Under the pieces are notes generated by a model that saw only the letters and a program-made list of their open reading frames with translations, made no database searches and was not told the origin of the DNA. A program made the translations under genes and the position numbers. A stretch of 64,000 nucleotides of DNA from Bacillota bacterium (GTDB lineage: Bacteria > Bacillota > Clostridia > Lachnospirales > Lachnospiraceae). Where the stretch lies: assembly GCA_023409535.1 (NCBI GenBank), contig JAEYGZ010000023.1, positions 124,001 through 188,000 of the forward strand, in the 5' to 3' direction. Positions 9,240 through 19,094 of the stretch are shown here, piece after piece (position 1 is the stretch's first letter; each line of letters starts with the position of its first letter).

Positions 9240-10181
9240 TTAAAATAGTGCGTTTTCCCTGCTGATTTTTCTTACCACGAAGTTGGTCGCAAGTACCAGC
9301 AGAAAGCCAACGACCGATTGATAAAAGCCGGCCGCCGCCGTCATACCGATGTTATTCAGCTGGGTCAGCCCTCTGTAAACATAAGTATCAATCGTATTGG
9401 TAACATCGATCAGAGCCCCGCTGTTCATGGGCACCTGATAAAAAAGTCCGAAATCGGAGTAGAAAATCCTTCCGATTGCCATCAGGGTCAGGGTAATCAT
9501 CGCCGGCTTTAAACCGGGCAGGGTAATGTATTTAATCTGTTTCCATTTATTTGCACCATCGATCACGGCCGCCTCATAATATCCTTTATCGATCCCGATC
9601 AAGGTAGCATAATAAATAATACAGTTATATCCCATGTTCTTCCAGATATTCACCAGTACCAGAATAAAAGGCCAGTACTTCGGTTCCGAGTACCAGGAGA
9701 TTGCTTTTATTCCCAGGGGCTCCAGGACGGATTTATTCAGGAAGCCGCTCTGGGTGTTTAAAAAACCGTATACAATATAGCTGACTACTACCATAGAAAT
9801 TAAATAAGGCAGTAAAATCAGTGTCTGGTAAGTTTTTTTCGCCCTGCTGCCCGCAATTTCATTTAACAGTATGGCTATCGCAATGGCAACAACTGTACCA
9901 AGGACAATAAATACCAGGCTATAGAGTAAGGTGTTCCGTGTTATGGTCAATGCATCCCTTGTCTTAAAAAGGAATTCAAAATTGTCAAATCCGATGAAGG
10001 GACTCTGATATATCCCTTTTTTATAATCATACTTCTTGAAAGCCAGTATAATCCCTGTCATTGGTATGTAATTATTGATTATGATATATACCAGACCAGG
10101 TACCATCATGAGATAAAACCAGAAGTATCTCTTCACTTTTCCCAAGCTGCCGCCCTTCTTCCTAACAACGAACGCTTTCAT
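9240..10181 (-). CDS. CUT1 sugar ABC transporter permease (LplB type), operon 1
   Basis: 313 residues with six membrane helices and the EAA loop YYEAAVIDGANKWKQIKYITLPGLKP. The N-terminal hairpin LVYIIINNYIPMTGIILAFK and the ending NFVVRKISRENALF are typical of the LplB/YteP branch. It pairs with the LplC-type gene to make the membrane channel of the first importer. The gene lies 85 bases downstream of the binding-protein gene, with a strong hairpin in between that may lower permease output relative to the binding protein. Confidence 0.92.
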   Translation of the reverse strand: MKAFVVRKKGGSLGKVKRYFWFYLMMVPGLVYIIINNYIPMTGIILAFKKYDYKKGIYQSPFIGFDNFEFLFKTRDALTITRNTLLYSLVFIVLGTVVAIAIAILLNEIAGSRAKKTYQTLILLPYLISMVVVSYIVYGFLNTQSGFLNKSVLEPLGIKAISWYSEPKYWPFILVLVNIWKNMGYNCIIYYATLIGIDKGYYEAAVIDGANKWKQIKYITLPGLKPAMITLTLMAIGRIFYSDFGLFYQVPMNSGALIDVTNTIDTYVYRGLTQLNNIGMTAAAGFYQSVVGFLLVLATNFVVRKISRENALF

Positions 10182-10228
10182 AGGTACATCCTTTCTTTCC
10201 TTTTCCTCCAGCTATCTCTTTCATAGAA

Positions 10229-10253
10229 ATGGGGCTGTTTATAACAGCCCCAT
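10229..10253 (-). promoter_or_regulatory. Intercistronic hairpin between binding-protein and permease genes
   Basis: A perfect 11-bp GC-rich stem (10229-10239 with 10243-10253) with a 3-nt loop lies just after the binding-protein stop codon. Only a weak T-run (ATTTCT) follows on the minus strand, so partial termination or 3'-end protection of the upstream message is more likely than full termination. This commonly gives more binding protein than permease. Confidence 0.6.
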
Positions 10254-10265
10254 CACTACTGAACT

Positions 10266-11777
10266 TTAATTCTGCTGGCTGAGCCATTCATCCAGTTGCT
10301 TTTGCTTCTCTTTGATAATCGTATCAATACCGGCGGCTTTTAATTCCTCATTCATTTTCGGGATCGCTTCGTCCGGGTTTACGCATCCTGTTACCAGACC
10401 GGCTTCATATTTGTTTATAACATTGTTGCAGGCTGTAACCTCATTCAATACGTTTTCATTATTCCATACAAAGCCCTTTGCAGGAGACGGGTGGGCAGAA
10501 GCATTGAATTCACTGAGCTTGCTCCATACCTCCGGATCATCACCTTCCCAGGGATGGGTAATCTGCTCATTCGGCCATGCCCAGCCTACGACAGAATAGC
10601 CTGTATTGGAAGAGTCCAGTCCGTCCGCATACTTAATAAGTCCCTTTGCCTCGTCGGCATATTGCCAGTGTACCCCTTCCACACCATTAATTAAAAGGTT
10701 GGCGATATCTGAATTCGTATACATTAAGTTCAGCATTTCCATTGCCTTATCGGGTCTTTCACTGTTATTGGCAATGCTCCAGGCGGCATTTACCATAGAA
10801 GTAGTGGAATGAGGCGCATAAAGCTGGGCTACTGCAATCTCCTTACCGCACTTTCTGGTTTCTTCCGCTTCGAACCCTGCTTTATAAGCGGTGAAGGTTC
10901 CAAAGCCGATACCGGAATTGATAAATACTTCATAGCCTTCGGTGGTATTGACCGCATCAGGCATCATGAGGCCCTCCTGTACCCATTTGTAAATGTAGGA
11001 ACTGTATTCCTTGAAGGATGCCGTATCATACAAATTAACAACTTCCGTACTGTCGGTCAGACAGTTTTCCAGAACACCCAGGCTGTCACCCAGAACATCG
11101 GCAGACCAGGCAGGTCTGATCATCGTACCGCCATTGGGAACCACGGGATACATATCCGGATAAGCTTCCTTTACCTTTTTAAGACCTTCCTCCAGCTGGG
11201 CGTAGGTCATAGGCTTGCTGTAGTCAATGCCAACCTGGTCGGCGATTTCTTTTACCATAAGGAAGCCTCTGCCCTGTGCCTTATCCTTGTTCATGGGTAT
11301 ACCATATTTCTTGCCGTTTACTGTTACGCATTTCCAGTCATCCTCCGAGATGCTGTCTAAGGTATCCTTTCCATTGCTGGACAACAGGTCGTCCAGGGCA
11401 AGTATCTGATTATTGGCAGCCATGGAAGAAAGGGACAGCTCCCAGGGAAATGCATAAAATAAATCCAGCTTTTCTCCTGAGGAAAGCGCCAGGTTGATCT
11501 GCTCTACGTTGACATCACGAACCAGCTCCACTTCACAGTTGATCAGCGGCTTGGTAATTTTACTGATCTCCTGGGCCACAAGCTCCGTGTCCTCCGTTGT
11601 GGCAGTGTATGGGGCATAAATTGTTACAACATACGGCTTCTCCTCCGTATCAGAAGCATCGGCAGGACCTTCCGCAGCTTCCTTTGATTCTTCGCTGCTG
11701 TTTTTACCGCAGCCGGACAGCAGGCTGCCGGTCATAACAAAAGCCATTAATAATACCAATAGTTTTCTTAATTTCAT
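10266..11777 (-). CDS. Sugar-binding lipoprotein of CUT1 importer (DUF3502 type), operon 1
   Basis: 503 residues from the ATG at 11777, which has AAGGAGAG six bases upstream. The N-terminus (KLLVLLMAFVMTGSLLSGCG) is a lipoprotein signal with lipobox LSGC. The body is a large type-II periplasmic-binding fold, and the ending (AIPKMNEELKAAGIDTIIKEKQKQLDEWL, in parts) matches the DUF3502 tail of Lpl-type binding proteins. It would capture an oligosaccharide outside the cell and deliver it to the two permeases downstream. The YesM/YesN pair upstream is its likely regulator, and the GH1 enzyme at the operon end suggests a beta-glucoside ligand. Confidence 0.9.
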   Translation of the reverse strand: MKLRKLLVLLMAFVMTGSLLSGCGKNSSEESKEAAEGPADASDTEEKPYVVTIYAPYTATTEDTELVAQEISKITKPLINCEVELVRDVNVEQINLALSSGEKLDLFYAFPWELSLSSMAANNQILALDDLLSSNGKDTLDSISEDDWKCVTVNGKKYGIPMNKDKAQGRGFLMVKEIADQVGIDYSKPMTYAQLEEGLKKVKEAYPDMYPVVPNGGTMIRPAWSADVLGDSLGVLENCLTDSTEVVNLYDTASFKEYSSYIYKWVQEGLMMPDAVNTTEGYEVFINSGIGFGTFTAYKAGFEAEETRKCGKEIAVAQLYAPHSTTSMVNAAWSIANNSERPDKAMEMLNLMYTNSDIANLLINGVEGVHWQYADEAKGLIKYADGLDSSNTGYSVVGWAWPNEQITHPWEGDDPEVWSKLSEFNASAHPSPAKGFVWNNENVLNEVTACNNVINKYEAGLVTGCVNPDEAIPKMNEELKAAGIDTIIKEKQKQLDEWLSQQN

Positions 11778-11901
11778 AACTCTCTCCTTCTCTTTAAAAG
11801 ATAACTCTATTATAAATTCCATGAATTTTTGCATCTATCTGTTATGTCAGTACTTTTCATCAATTCTGATACTTCTTTTTCATTCGTACAACCCTGAAAT
11901 A

Positions 11902-11940
11902 AAAAATGTAACATTTACATATCAAAAATGTTACATTTTT
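11902..11940. terminator. AT-rich terminator between regulator and binding-protein genes
   Basis: A 15-bp inverted repeat (11902-11916 with 11926-11940) has A-runs on one side and T-runs on the other. It separates the kinase/regulator pair from the binding-protein gene, so the latter probably has its own regulated promoter in 11778-11901. Confidence 0.65.
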
Positions 11941-11947
11941 ATATACG

Positions 11948-13561
11948 CTATTCCTTTTTCCTGCAAAAGCTTTCTCTGTCCTCTGCCGGCGTTACCCCGT
12001 CAAACATCCTTTTATATACCTGTGTGAAGTGAGAAAAATTTGTATAGCCTACTTTCATGGCAATCATACTGATCCGAAGATTGGTATTCTTTACCATCTG
12101 GCGGGCCAAATTCATTTTTTCCCTGATGATATATTCCTTTGGGGAAATTCCCATCTCATTCTTAAAAAGTCTGGAAACATAGTTGGGATTTAAATGGACC
12201 GCGGCTGCAATATCCGTTCGCTTAATATCCTCTTCCAGGTTGCTTCGGATGTATAAGAGAATCTGGTCTATCTGCGATTTTTTCTTCTCCTGGGAAGTGC
12301 AGTATTCATTGAAGAACTCATTTACCGTCCTTATGAGCCAGAACATCTCATCAATGGAGCTGTAGGCATTTAACGCTCTCTTCAGCACCGCCGTACTCTC
12401 AAAAATCTGGTTTACCGAACAGTTATTGTTATTGGCAGCCAGATAGACCACGCGCATAAACTCCTGATAAAACCGTTCCAGAAACTCTGCGCTGACTGAA
12501 TTATCTGTCAGCCTTTCTTCCAGAATATGAGCTACTTCCTCACATGCCGTATCATACATCTCATACTGAAGCAGCTCTTCCAGATTTGGCAGGATATCGC
12601 TAAAGCTGAAATGGCAGTTTTCCTCCTCCGGAAAGGAAGAAGCCGCATCACAGACAACCCTTCCCAGCGCCAGCTGCCTTTCCTTTAACTGAAGAAGCCT
12701 GTCCGCCTTCTCCTTAACTCTCTGTACATCTTCACAGCCGATATAATAGCAGACCAGATTTGTATTATAGTAACGATATACCAGCTCTGCAAACCGGTTC
12801 AGGAGGTCTGCAAGCAGCTCCTTCTCCATGCGGTTGGCAGGCTCAGCAGGATAAATATAAAAGAAGTACTCGTCCCGCTGCAGCTGGCAGGCCAAAGCCT
12901 CCTGACCGCTATGGAACAAGAGCTCCGAAAGGATATTCTTAAGGGCATATTTTATCAGTTCATTACTCCAGTCCGACAGCTTTTCCTTTAGTTGGCCGAC
13001 TTTTATGAAGATCAGCCAGCTATGTATATCCTCCGTCAGGGTTATATCAAGATGGAGCAGCTTGTTCCGGATCCCTTCCGTAAATCCGTCACCACCCTCC
13101 AGCCATTCCTTCATGACTTCGTTTAAAATCAGCTCTTTTTGCTGGATGACCATCTCTCCGAGAGAATTGATCTGCCTGGATTTCTTCTTTTGGTTTATTT
13201 TTTCAATGGTTCGAAAAAGGGAATTTTCAATATCCTCATACCGTGCCGGCTGGAGAATATAATCAAAGCTTCCAAGCCTGATTGCCTCCTTGGCATAGAT
13301 GAAATCCGCATGAGCCGTCAAGAAGATACATTCTGCATCCATTCCCTGCTCCTTCATCCATTTAAACAGGCTTAATCCGTTTTCAACAGGCATTTCTATA
13401 TCACACAACAGGATATCCACCTTGTGTTTTAACAGCTGCTCCCTAGCTTCAAAGGCATTATAAGCCTTCAGTACCCTGCAGTCACCAAACTTACTCCAAT
13501 TTATTCCGAATATCAAAGCACTGACCACACTGATTTGATCATCTACGATTAGGATTGTCAT
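11948..13561 (-). CDS. YesN-type response regulator (receiver plus AraC domain), operon 1
   Basis: 537 residues. The receiver domain (1-125) has the acidic pair D7/D8 and phosphorylation site Asp54 (LLCDIEMP). A long helical linker follows, and the last 100 residues are an AraC-type DNA-binding domain (IAAAVHLNPNYVSRLFKNEMGISPKEYI and the second helix-turn-helix FSHFTQVYKRMF). One oddity is that the conserved receiver lysine is a glutamine here (YILQPARYED, residue 104). Its ATG touches the kinase stop codon (TAAATG), so the two are translationally coupled. It should switch on the binding-protein operon downstream when its kinase senses the sugar signal. Confidence 0.92.
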   Translation of the reverse strand: MTILIVDDQISVVSALIFGINWSKFGDCRVLKAYNAFEAREQLLKHKVDILLCDIEMPVENGLSLFKWMKEQGMDAECIFLTAHADFIYAKEAIRLGSFDYILQPARYEDIENSLFRTIEKINQKKKSRQINSLGEMVIQQKELILNEVMKEWLEGGDGFTEGIRNKLLHLDITLTEDIHSWLIFIKVGQLKEKLSDWSNELIKYALKNILSELLFHSGQEALACQLQRDEYFFYIYPAEPANRMEKELLADLLNRFAELVYRYYNTNLVCYYIGCEDVQRVKEKADRLLQLKERQLALGRVVCDAASSFPEEENCHFSFSDILPNLEELLQYEMYDTACEEVAHILEERLTDNSVSAEFLERFYQEFMRVVYLAANNNNCSVNQIFESTAVLKRALNAYSSIDEMFWLIRTVNEFFNEYCTSQEKKKSQIDQILLYIRSNLEEDIKRTDIAAAVHLNPNYVSRLFKNEMGISPKEYIIREKMNLARQMVKNTNLRISMIAMKVGYTNFSHFTQVYKRMFDGVTPAEDRESFCRKKE

Positions 13562-15268
13562 TTACTCCACTTCCTCATTCTCATATGGTAGGTATATTTC
13601 TATGCACGCTCCGCTGCTGTTACTGAAAAATATGGTCCCCTTCCCCTTATAAATCAGTTCAATCCTCTTCTTTATATTCATAATTCCAATATGCTGCTGA
13701 TCCTTATTATCCCGGCTTTCGTTTAATTTTGCAAGGACCTCCTGGGAAAATCCCCCGCCATTATCAATAATAGATACACAGACGAAGGATTCACTGTCAT
13801 CCTGCAGAAGGGAAACCTTTACCGTTATATACTGCTGTTTATTCAGGCTTACTCCGTGTTTTACCGAATTCTCAATAAAAGTCAGGATAAGAAGAGGCGG
13901 TATCTTATATTCCAGCAGCTGCTTATCCACATCCACGGTACAATGGGGAGGATTTGACAGGCTCATCTGCTGAAGGGTGATATAATTGGTCACACTGCCG
14001 ATTTCCTCCCTGATACTGATAAAGGAAGGACTATTGCGGAGCATCCCTCTGATGTAATCGGACAGCACCAGTATCATGTCTTGAATCTTTTGGTATTCCA
14101 TCTGCTTTGCCAGGGCATAGATATTCTTCAAACAGTTTAAATAAAAGTGCGGCTTAATTTGTATCTGCAGGTACTGCATTTCCGTATTTTTTATCTGGAT
14201 TTCCTTTTCATAGGCGGTAATTCTCAGCTTCGAGATGGTATCTATCATGGAATTGAAGGTTTCCTTCACCTTGCTGAATTCCTCCGTGCTGAAATTCTCC
14301 TCCAAATGCAGCAGGAGATTTCCTGCCTTAATCTTTTCCATCGTGTTCAAAAGAGACTTTAGCGGGAGAAACAGTGTCTTTCTCATGTAATAATAAGCAA
14401 TCGGAATCAGCAGGGCAAAAAGCAGGGACAGCAGCATCAGTACCATCTGCATGTAATCCAGGTAACGAAATACTCCTTTATAGGGATAGATATACAGCTG
14501 CCTGATATCGCAGTAAGCCAGCTCCTTCTGTACCACCATGTATTTCTCGGAGCCAAATCCTGTAATAACGTAATTCTGTTTCTCCGGCATCCTGATATCC
14601 AACCCTGCCGGTTCCTTCAGGTCGCTTATGAGCTCCCCATCCGCCGTTGCAAAGACATATAACCCGTTCTCACTGTACTTCCCGAAATCCTGGGGCTTTT
14701 CCGCCAGATCAAAATCATAGAGGATGCAGGCATAGACCGTGTTATTATTCAGAATTCTCAACATATAATACTTGCCGTCGATGTTCTGTAATTTCCATTC
14801 GCCGATGTTTTCCTTATTTTCAATAGAATCCAGTATGAATTTCTTGATACTGTCCTTTTGGAAGACAGAGTAGTCATTCTTAGCCTTCCCGTTATAGACC
14901 ATACGGTAGGCATGAAATTTATCCGATATCACTCCCAGGGCCGCTACTCCATCCAGGCCCATACTTAGAAATTCCGTGTAGTCATCGGCAATCTGTTTGA
15001 TATAAATATAGGAATTCACATCTCCGGATGCATAATTCAGGCCCAGCATATCCGCATCATTCGCCAGGGAATTGGCCAGATAATACTGGGTCAGGCCAAT
15101 ATCATTTAAAATCTGTTTTTCATAAAGGGATATGGTATTTAAATTATTATTTGCGATCTGCTTATCCAGTCCTCTCAGGGAATAAACATTATATAAAACC
15201 AATACCGCCAACAACGGTATGATAATGACGGCCATTAATATAATGACCCTGCCCTCCAGCTTTTTCAT
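13562..15268 (-). CDS. YesM-type sensor histidine kinase, operon 1
   Basis: 568 residues. A membrane helix (about 8-28), a large extracellular sensor region, a second helix (about 275-297) and a HAMP segment lead into a His-kinase domain of the LytS/YesM class. The phosphoacceptor box is LQIQIKPHFYLNCLKNI, and the ATP-binding region has ENSVKHG and IIDNGGGF. Family members sense extracellular oligosaccharides, often through the co-encoded binding protein. It is directly followed by its response regulator with no gap. Confidence 0.92.
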   Translation of the reverse strand: MKKLEGRVIILMAVIIIPLLAVLVLYNVYSLRGLDKQIANNNLNTISLYEKQILNDIGLTQYYLANSLANDADMLGLNYASGDVNSYIYIKQIADDYTEFLSMGLDGVAALGVISDKFHAYRMVYNGKAKNDYSVFQKDSIKKFILDSIENKENIGEWKLQNIDGKYYMLRILNNNTVYACILYDFDLAEKPQDFGKYSENGLYVFATADGELISDLKEPAGLDIRMPEKQNYVITGFGSEKYMVVQKELAYCDIRQLYIYPYKGVFRYLDYMQMVLMLLSLLFALLIPIAYYYMRKTLFLPLKSLLNTMEKIKAGNLLLHLEENFSTEEFSKVKETFNSMIDTISKLRITAYEKEIQIKNTEMQYLQIQIKPHFYLNCLKNIYALAKQMEYQKIQDMILVLSDYIRGMLRNSPSFISIREEIGSVTNYITLQQMSLSNPPHCTVDVDKQLLEYKIPPLLILTFIENSVKHGVSLNKQQYITVKVSLLQDDSESFVCVSIIDNGGGFSQEVLAKLNESRDNKDQQHIGIMNIKKRIELIYKGKGTIFFSNSSGACIEIYLPYENEEVE

Positions 15269-15396
15269 TATTTGCTCCTAATATTTACAGTCATTCATCG
15301 CTGATATGTATATTGTCCTATGACCTAAGATAATTCAATTATAAGTTATATCTACAAAATAACAAGTAAAACTACATGCCAAAATTCTTCCAATAA

Positions 15397-15435
15397 AATC
15401 AGGGAAGGAGATATCTTCTATCTCCTTCCCTGATT
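15397..15435. terminator. Bidirectional terminator after the GH3 operon
   Basis: A perfect 17-bp stem (15397-15413 with 15419-15435) with a 5-nt loop; both strands continue into a T-run. It ends the GH3 operon on the minus strand just before the promoter region of the operon 1 kinase. Confidence 0.85.
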
Positions 15436-15499
15436 TTTGCCGATATTGGGCCTGCAGTTATGTTCTTAGGCTTTTACTTTGATGTGATTTTTCATTATA

Positions 15500-17200
15500 C
15501 TAGAATTTTGTATCTTCCCTGTCACAAAAAGGATCTACCGGATTAATTCCTTTGAACCTGCTCTTGCCTGTGATTTTATCAACAACAGCAGCGATAGTGA
15601 AATCCGAATCGGAATATGCATTAATATATGTTTTCATCATAGGAACATCAAGTAAATGGTAGGGGTTGGCAAAACTAATGCACATTGTAGGTATTTCCTG
15701 TGTAAACCAGGGCGAATTCGTACCGCCCATAGACCCGTTCCATACAAGTCTTATGACCGTATTATTGGAAGCAGTCTGCAAGTCTACGGCATAAATTACA
15801 AGATCATATTCCTTTTTCATGTCTTCAACCATAGCCGGATTATCGGAAAATACCTGCCTTTCAGATGAATCAACCACGGTAAATCCTTCCCTGGTCAATA
15901 ATGCTTTTAATTTTTCGCGCAGATTTTGAGACTTTCCGAACAGTACTTCTCCTTCAATAATATTCAGCGCAATTCTCTTATGTTTTTCCGGAGACAACGG
16001 CAGCAGGTTCTGAGTATCCTTAACAAGTGTTATTGATTTATCTGCACACTCCCGCGCCCATGCGGCATGTTTTTCACATCCGATAATTTTGAGCGCTTCT
16101 TCTCCCTGAATTAATGTGTTTGCTTTTTGCTTAACATGAAGCTTCAGGGAAGCTTTTAAAGCAAGGATCCTCATTACGGCATCATTCAATCTCTCCTCCG
16201 TTATCATTCCATTCTTATACCCTTCCATCATATAATGGTAGTCTTCTTCAAAGCTTTTATTAAATAATATCATATCGATCCCGGCAGCGATCGATGTCGG
16301 GATTGCTTTATTTCTTGGCATAGCGCAGGTATATCCAAGCATTGTCGATGCATCTGTAACTATCATTCCGTTAAAACCGAGCTTATCCCTTAATAAGCCT
16401 TGTACTATGGCTGGAGAAAGCGTTGCAGGTTTATGCGCCTCCTCTTCGGTTAATTCAGAATTTAGCTTCTTAGCCCATGCAGGCTGAGCAATATGCCCAA
16501 CCATTACCGTTTGAGCTCCGCTTTCAATCAGACCACGGTAAACCATTCCATAGGTATTCATCCAATCTTCAGCAGAAAGTGAATTCGTTGTTGTGTGCAG
16601 ATGCTGGTCCCTCTCATCCACACCATCCCCGGGAAAGTGTTTTATTGATACTGCCACACCGGCTTCCCTCGCTCCGCGCATATATGCCCTTCCCATATCC
16701 AATACTCTCTTGGCATCATCTCCGAAGGTACGAAGATTTGTGATTGGGTTTCTAAAATTCATATCAATATCTACGACCGGCGCAAAGGACCAATTACAGC
16801 CTGCAGCAGCTCCTTCCATACAGGATACATATCCCAGCCGATATGCTTCTTCCGCATCACCGGTTGCTGCAACCTGCATATTCATACCATAATACGTGCC
16901 CTGATCCGTAATCCCGTTTCCGCCAGCTTCCAGGTTGGCAGCCAATAAAAGCGGTATCCGGGCATTATCCTGAATATATTTATGAATTTCTCTGATCTCA
17001 TCCACCGGTCCTTTTCGATACATTATTCCGGCAATATTTTTATCAACCATTTTTTTGATAACCGCTTTGTCTGATGTAAAGCCTACCGGACAAAATAATT
17101 GGCCTATCTTATCCTCCAAAGTCATTGAGTTAATTGTATCCTCTACCCATTTGATATCAGTCTCATCCAAATAAAAAGGACGTGCTTTTAAATTTATCAT
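15500..17200 (-). CDS. GH3 family glycosidase (NagZ-like)
   Basis: 566 residues without a signal peptide. The N-terminal barrel carries SIKHFPGDGVDERDQH (residues 185-200), which fits the NagZ-type loop KHFPGxGxxxxDxH with the Asp198/His200 acid-base dyad. The predicted nucleophile is Asp283 in MIVTDAS. A C-terminal alpha/beta domain follows (from about 390). The dyad suggests an N-acetyl-hexosaminidase-type mechanism rather than a classical GH3 beta-glucosidase, though the substrate is inferred. It closes operon 2, after the permeases, and would act on the imported sugar in the cytosol. GGAGGTAG precedes the ATG. Confidence 0.88.
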   Translation of the reverse strand: MINLKARPFYLDETDIKWVEDTINSMTLEDKIGQLFCPVGFTSDKAVIKKMVDKNIAGIMYRKGPVDEIREIHKYIQDNARIPLLLAANLEAGGNGITDQGTYYGMNMQVAATGDAEEAYRLGYVSCMEGAAAGCNWSFAPVVDIDMNFRNPITNLRTFGDDAKRVLDMGRAYMRGAREAGVAVSIKHFPGDGVDERDQHLHTTTNSLSAEDWMNTYGMVYRGLIESGAQTVMVGHIAQPAWAKKLNSELTEEEAHKPATLSPAIVQGLLRDKLGFNGMIVTDASTMLGYTCAMPRNKAIPTSIAAGIDMILFNKSFEEDYHYMMEGYKNGMITEERLNDAVMRILALKASLKLHVKQKANTLIQGEEALKIIGCEKHAAWARECADKSITLVKDTQNLLPLSPEKHKRIALNIIEGEVLFGKSQNLREKLKALLTREGFTVVDSSERQVFSDNPAMVEDMKKEYDLVIYAVDLQTASNNTVIRLVWNGSMGGTNSPWFTQEIPTMCISFANPYHLLDVPMMKTYINAYSDSDFTIAAVVDKITGKSRFKGINPVDPFCDREDTKF

Positions 17201-17221
17201 ATTCTACCTCCAAAATAATTT

Positions 17222-17262
17222 GTAACCGGCTGTTATAAATCCTTCGATTTTACAGCCGGCTA
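17222..17262 (-). promoter_or_regulatory. Intercistronic hairpin between permease and GH3 genes
   Basis: A 12-bp stem with one mismatch (17222-17233 with 17251-17262) lies in the gap between the LplC-type permease stop codon and the GH3 start. No strong T-run follows on the minus strand, so an RNA-stability or partial-attenuation role is more likely than termination. Confidence 0.5.
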
Positions 17263-17269
17263 CTTGATC

Positions 17270-18160
17270 CTATCCTTTTACGGCACCTAATGCGATACCT
17301 TTAATAAAATACTTTTGTACGAAAGGATATATCACTAATATAGGGACAATACCAATAACTGCGATTGCCATTCTTACGGTAGCCTGCGGTATACTTGCGG
17401 CTACATTTGAATTGATGGCCGAAGACGGATTACTGGATAAAAACTGAATGTTTTTCATCATATTATTCAACAGCTGCTGTATACTATATAATCTGTTGTC
17501 AGTGACATAGTATAACCCGTTCTGCCAGTCATTCCAGTAGGCAACCCCAATGAATAAACCAACGGTAGCTATGATCGGTTTCGTCAGAGGCAATACCACT
17601 CTGGCAAAGATCCTGAATTCACCGGCCCCGTCAATTTTTGCAGCCTCTGTTAAAGAAGCCGGTACGTTATTCTGTATAAAGGTTCTGACTAAAATAACAT
17701 TAAAGGCATTCAGCAAAAGTCCGGGAATAATTAATGCCAGCATAGTATTCTTTAAATGCAGATAATTTGTGTACATAATATAGGTCGGAACTATTCCGCC
17801 GTTAAACAGCATTGTAAAGAATATATAAAAGGAAAAAAAGGTCTTTCCCGGAAAGGATGGCTTTGCTAAAACATAAGCATATAATAGTGTCAGGATAATT
17901 GCTGTCGCTGAACCGATGATCGTTATACCTACAGTGATTCCATAAGCATTGAAGATCTGCATCTTCTCTCTCCAGATATAGGCATATGCTTCCAGCGTGA
18001 AATCTTTCGGTATCAGTGAATATCCCGATCTGATAATTGATTCATTACTTGAGAGTGAAGTTATCACAAGCAAAAGAAATGGAATTAAGGCGCACAATGT
18101 TATTATGACCATGATGCTGTTTGCTATTGTTTGAAAATACTTTCCGCTATTTTTCAACAT
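17270..18160 (-). CDS. CUT1 sugar ABC transporter permease (LplC type), operon 2
   Basis: 296 residues from the ATG at 18160, which follows AGGAGGTG by a few bases; the longer open frame would overlap the preceding gene by 43 bases and has no better site. Six membrane helices, the EAA loop LTEAAKIDGAGEFRIFARVVLPLTKPI and the ending FIKGIALGAVKG mark an LplC-type permease. It is closely similar in design to the operon 1 and 3 homologues. Confidence 0.91.
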   Translation of the reverse strand: MLKNSGKYFQTIANSIMVIITLCALIPFLLLVITSLSSNESIIRSGYSLIPKDFTLEAYAYIWREKMQIFNAYGITVGITIIGSATAIILTLLYAYVLAKPSFPGKTFFSFYIFFTMLFNGGIVPTYIMYTNYLHLKNTMLALIIPGLLLNAFNVILVRTFIQNNVPASLTEAAKIDGAGEFRIFARVVLPLTKPIIATVGLFIGVAYWNDWQNGLYYVTDNRLYSIQQLLNNMMKNIQFLSSNPSSAINSNVAASIPQATVRMAIAVIGIVPILVIYPFVQKYFIKGIALGAVKG

Positions 18161-18168
18161 TGCACCTC

Positions 18169-19083
18169 CTAAAATAATGCATTTTCCGCACTGTATTTTT
18201 TCGTAAACCAATTAGCCAGCAATACCAGCAAAAAGCCTACAAATGACTGGTAAACACCTGCTGCTGACGACATGCTGATATCACCCAGGGTCATAAGTCC
18301 TCTGAACACATACGTATCTATGGTGTTGGTTGCATCCATCAAAGCGCCTGAATTTAAGGGTACCTGATAAAACAAACCAAAATCCGAATAAAATATGCGC
18401 CCGATCTGCAATAAAAGCATTGTAATTACTGTCGGTTTTATCAAAGGCAATGTAATATACCTGATTTGCTTTAGCTTGCTGGTTCCGTCAATTGCTGCCG
18501 CCTCATACAGTTCCTGGTCGATACCAAGGATGGAAGCCAGATAAATGATAGCACTATACCCCAGACTCTTCCAGACGTTGATAAAAGTCAGGATTATTGG
18601 CCAATATTTTGGTTCCGTATACCAGGAAACCGGGTTTATTCCTAATTGCTTCAATACCCCATTGATAAATCCTGTTTCATTACTTAGAAATGCATAAGCC
18701 AAATAGCTCACGATAACATAAGAGATCAAAAAAGGTAAAAGAATCATGGTCTGATAAAGCTTAACACATTTTCTGCTTCTTATTTCACTCAGTAAAATAG
18801 CTACCAATACGGAAAATACTAAAGTCGTAATAATAAATACCGTATTATATAAAATAGTATTTCTAGTAATAAGAAATGCATCAGGTGATTTAAATAGGAA
18901 TTCAAAATTGGATAGTCCCGCCCAATCACTCTTAAGAATGCCTTTTCTAAAATCCAGATTCTTGAACGCTATAATAATTCCGGCCATTGGAATATAGTTG
19001 TTAATTAAAATATATAGGAACCCCGGAAACAGCATAATATACAGGGGAATATATTTTATAAGCTTCTTCTTAAAAGCTGTCAC
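18169..19083 (-). CDS. CUT1 sugar ABC transporter permease (LplB type), operon 2
   Basis: 304 residues starting with GTG at 19083, nine bases after AGGAG. It has six membrane helices, the EAA loop LYEAAAIDGTSKLKQIRYITLPLIKP and the typical ending WFTKKYSAENALF. Stretches such as GRIFYSDFGLFYQVPLNSGALMDATNTIDTYVFRGL (in parts) are nearly identical in design to the operon 1 LplB, indicating paralogy. It begins 11 bases after the binding-protein gene. Confidence 0.91.
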   Translation of the reverse strand: MTAFKKKLIKYIPLYIMLFPGFLYILINNYIPMAGIIIAFKNLDFRKGILKSDWAGLSNFEFLFKSPDAFLITRNTILYNTVFIITTLVFSVLVAILLSEIRSRKCVKLYQTMILLPFLISYVIVSYLAYAFLSNETGFINGVLKQLGINPVSWYTEPKYWPIILTFINVWKSLGYSAIIYLASILGIDQELYEAAAIDGTSKLKQIRYITLPLIKPTVITMLLLQIGRIFYSDFGLFYQVPLNSGALMDATNTIDTYVFRGLMTLGDISMSSAAGVYQSFVGFLLVLLANWFTKKYSAENALF

Positions 19084-19094
19084 GATACCACTCC

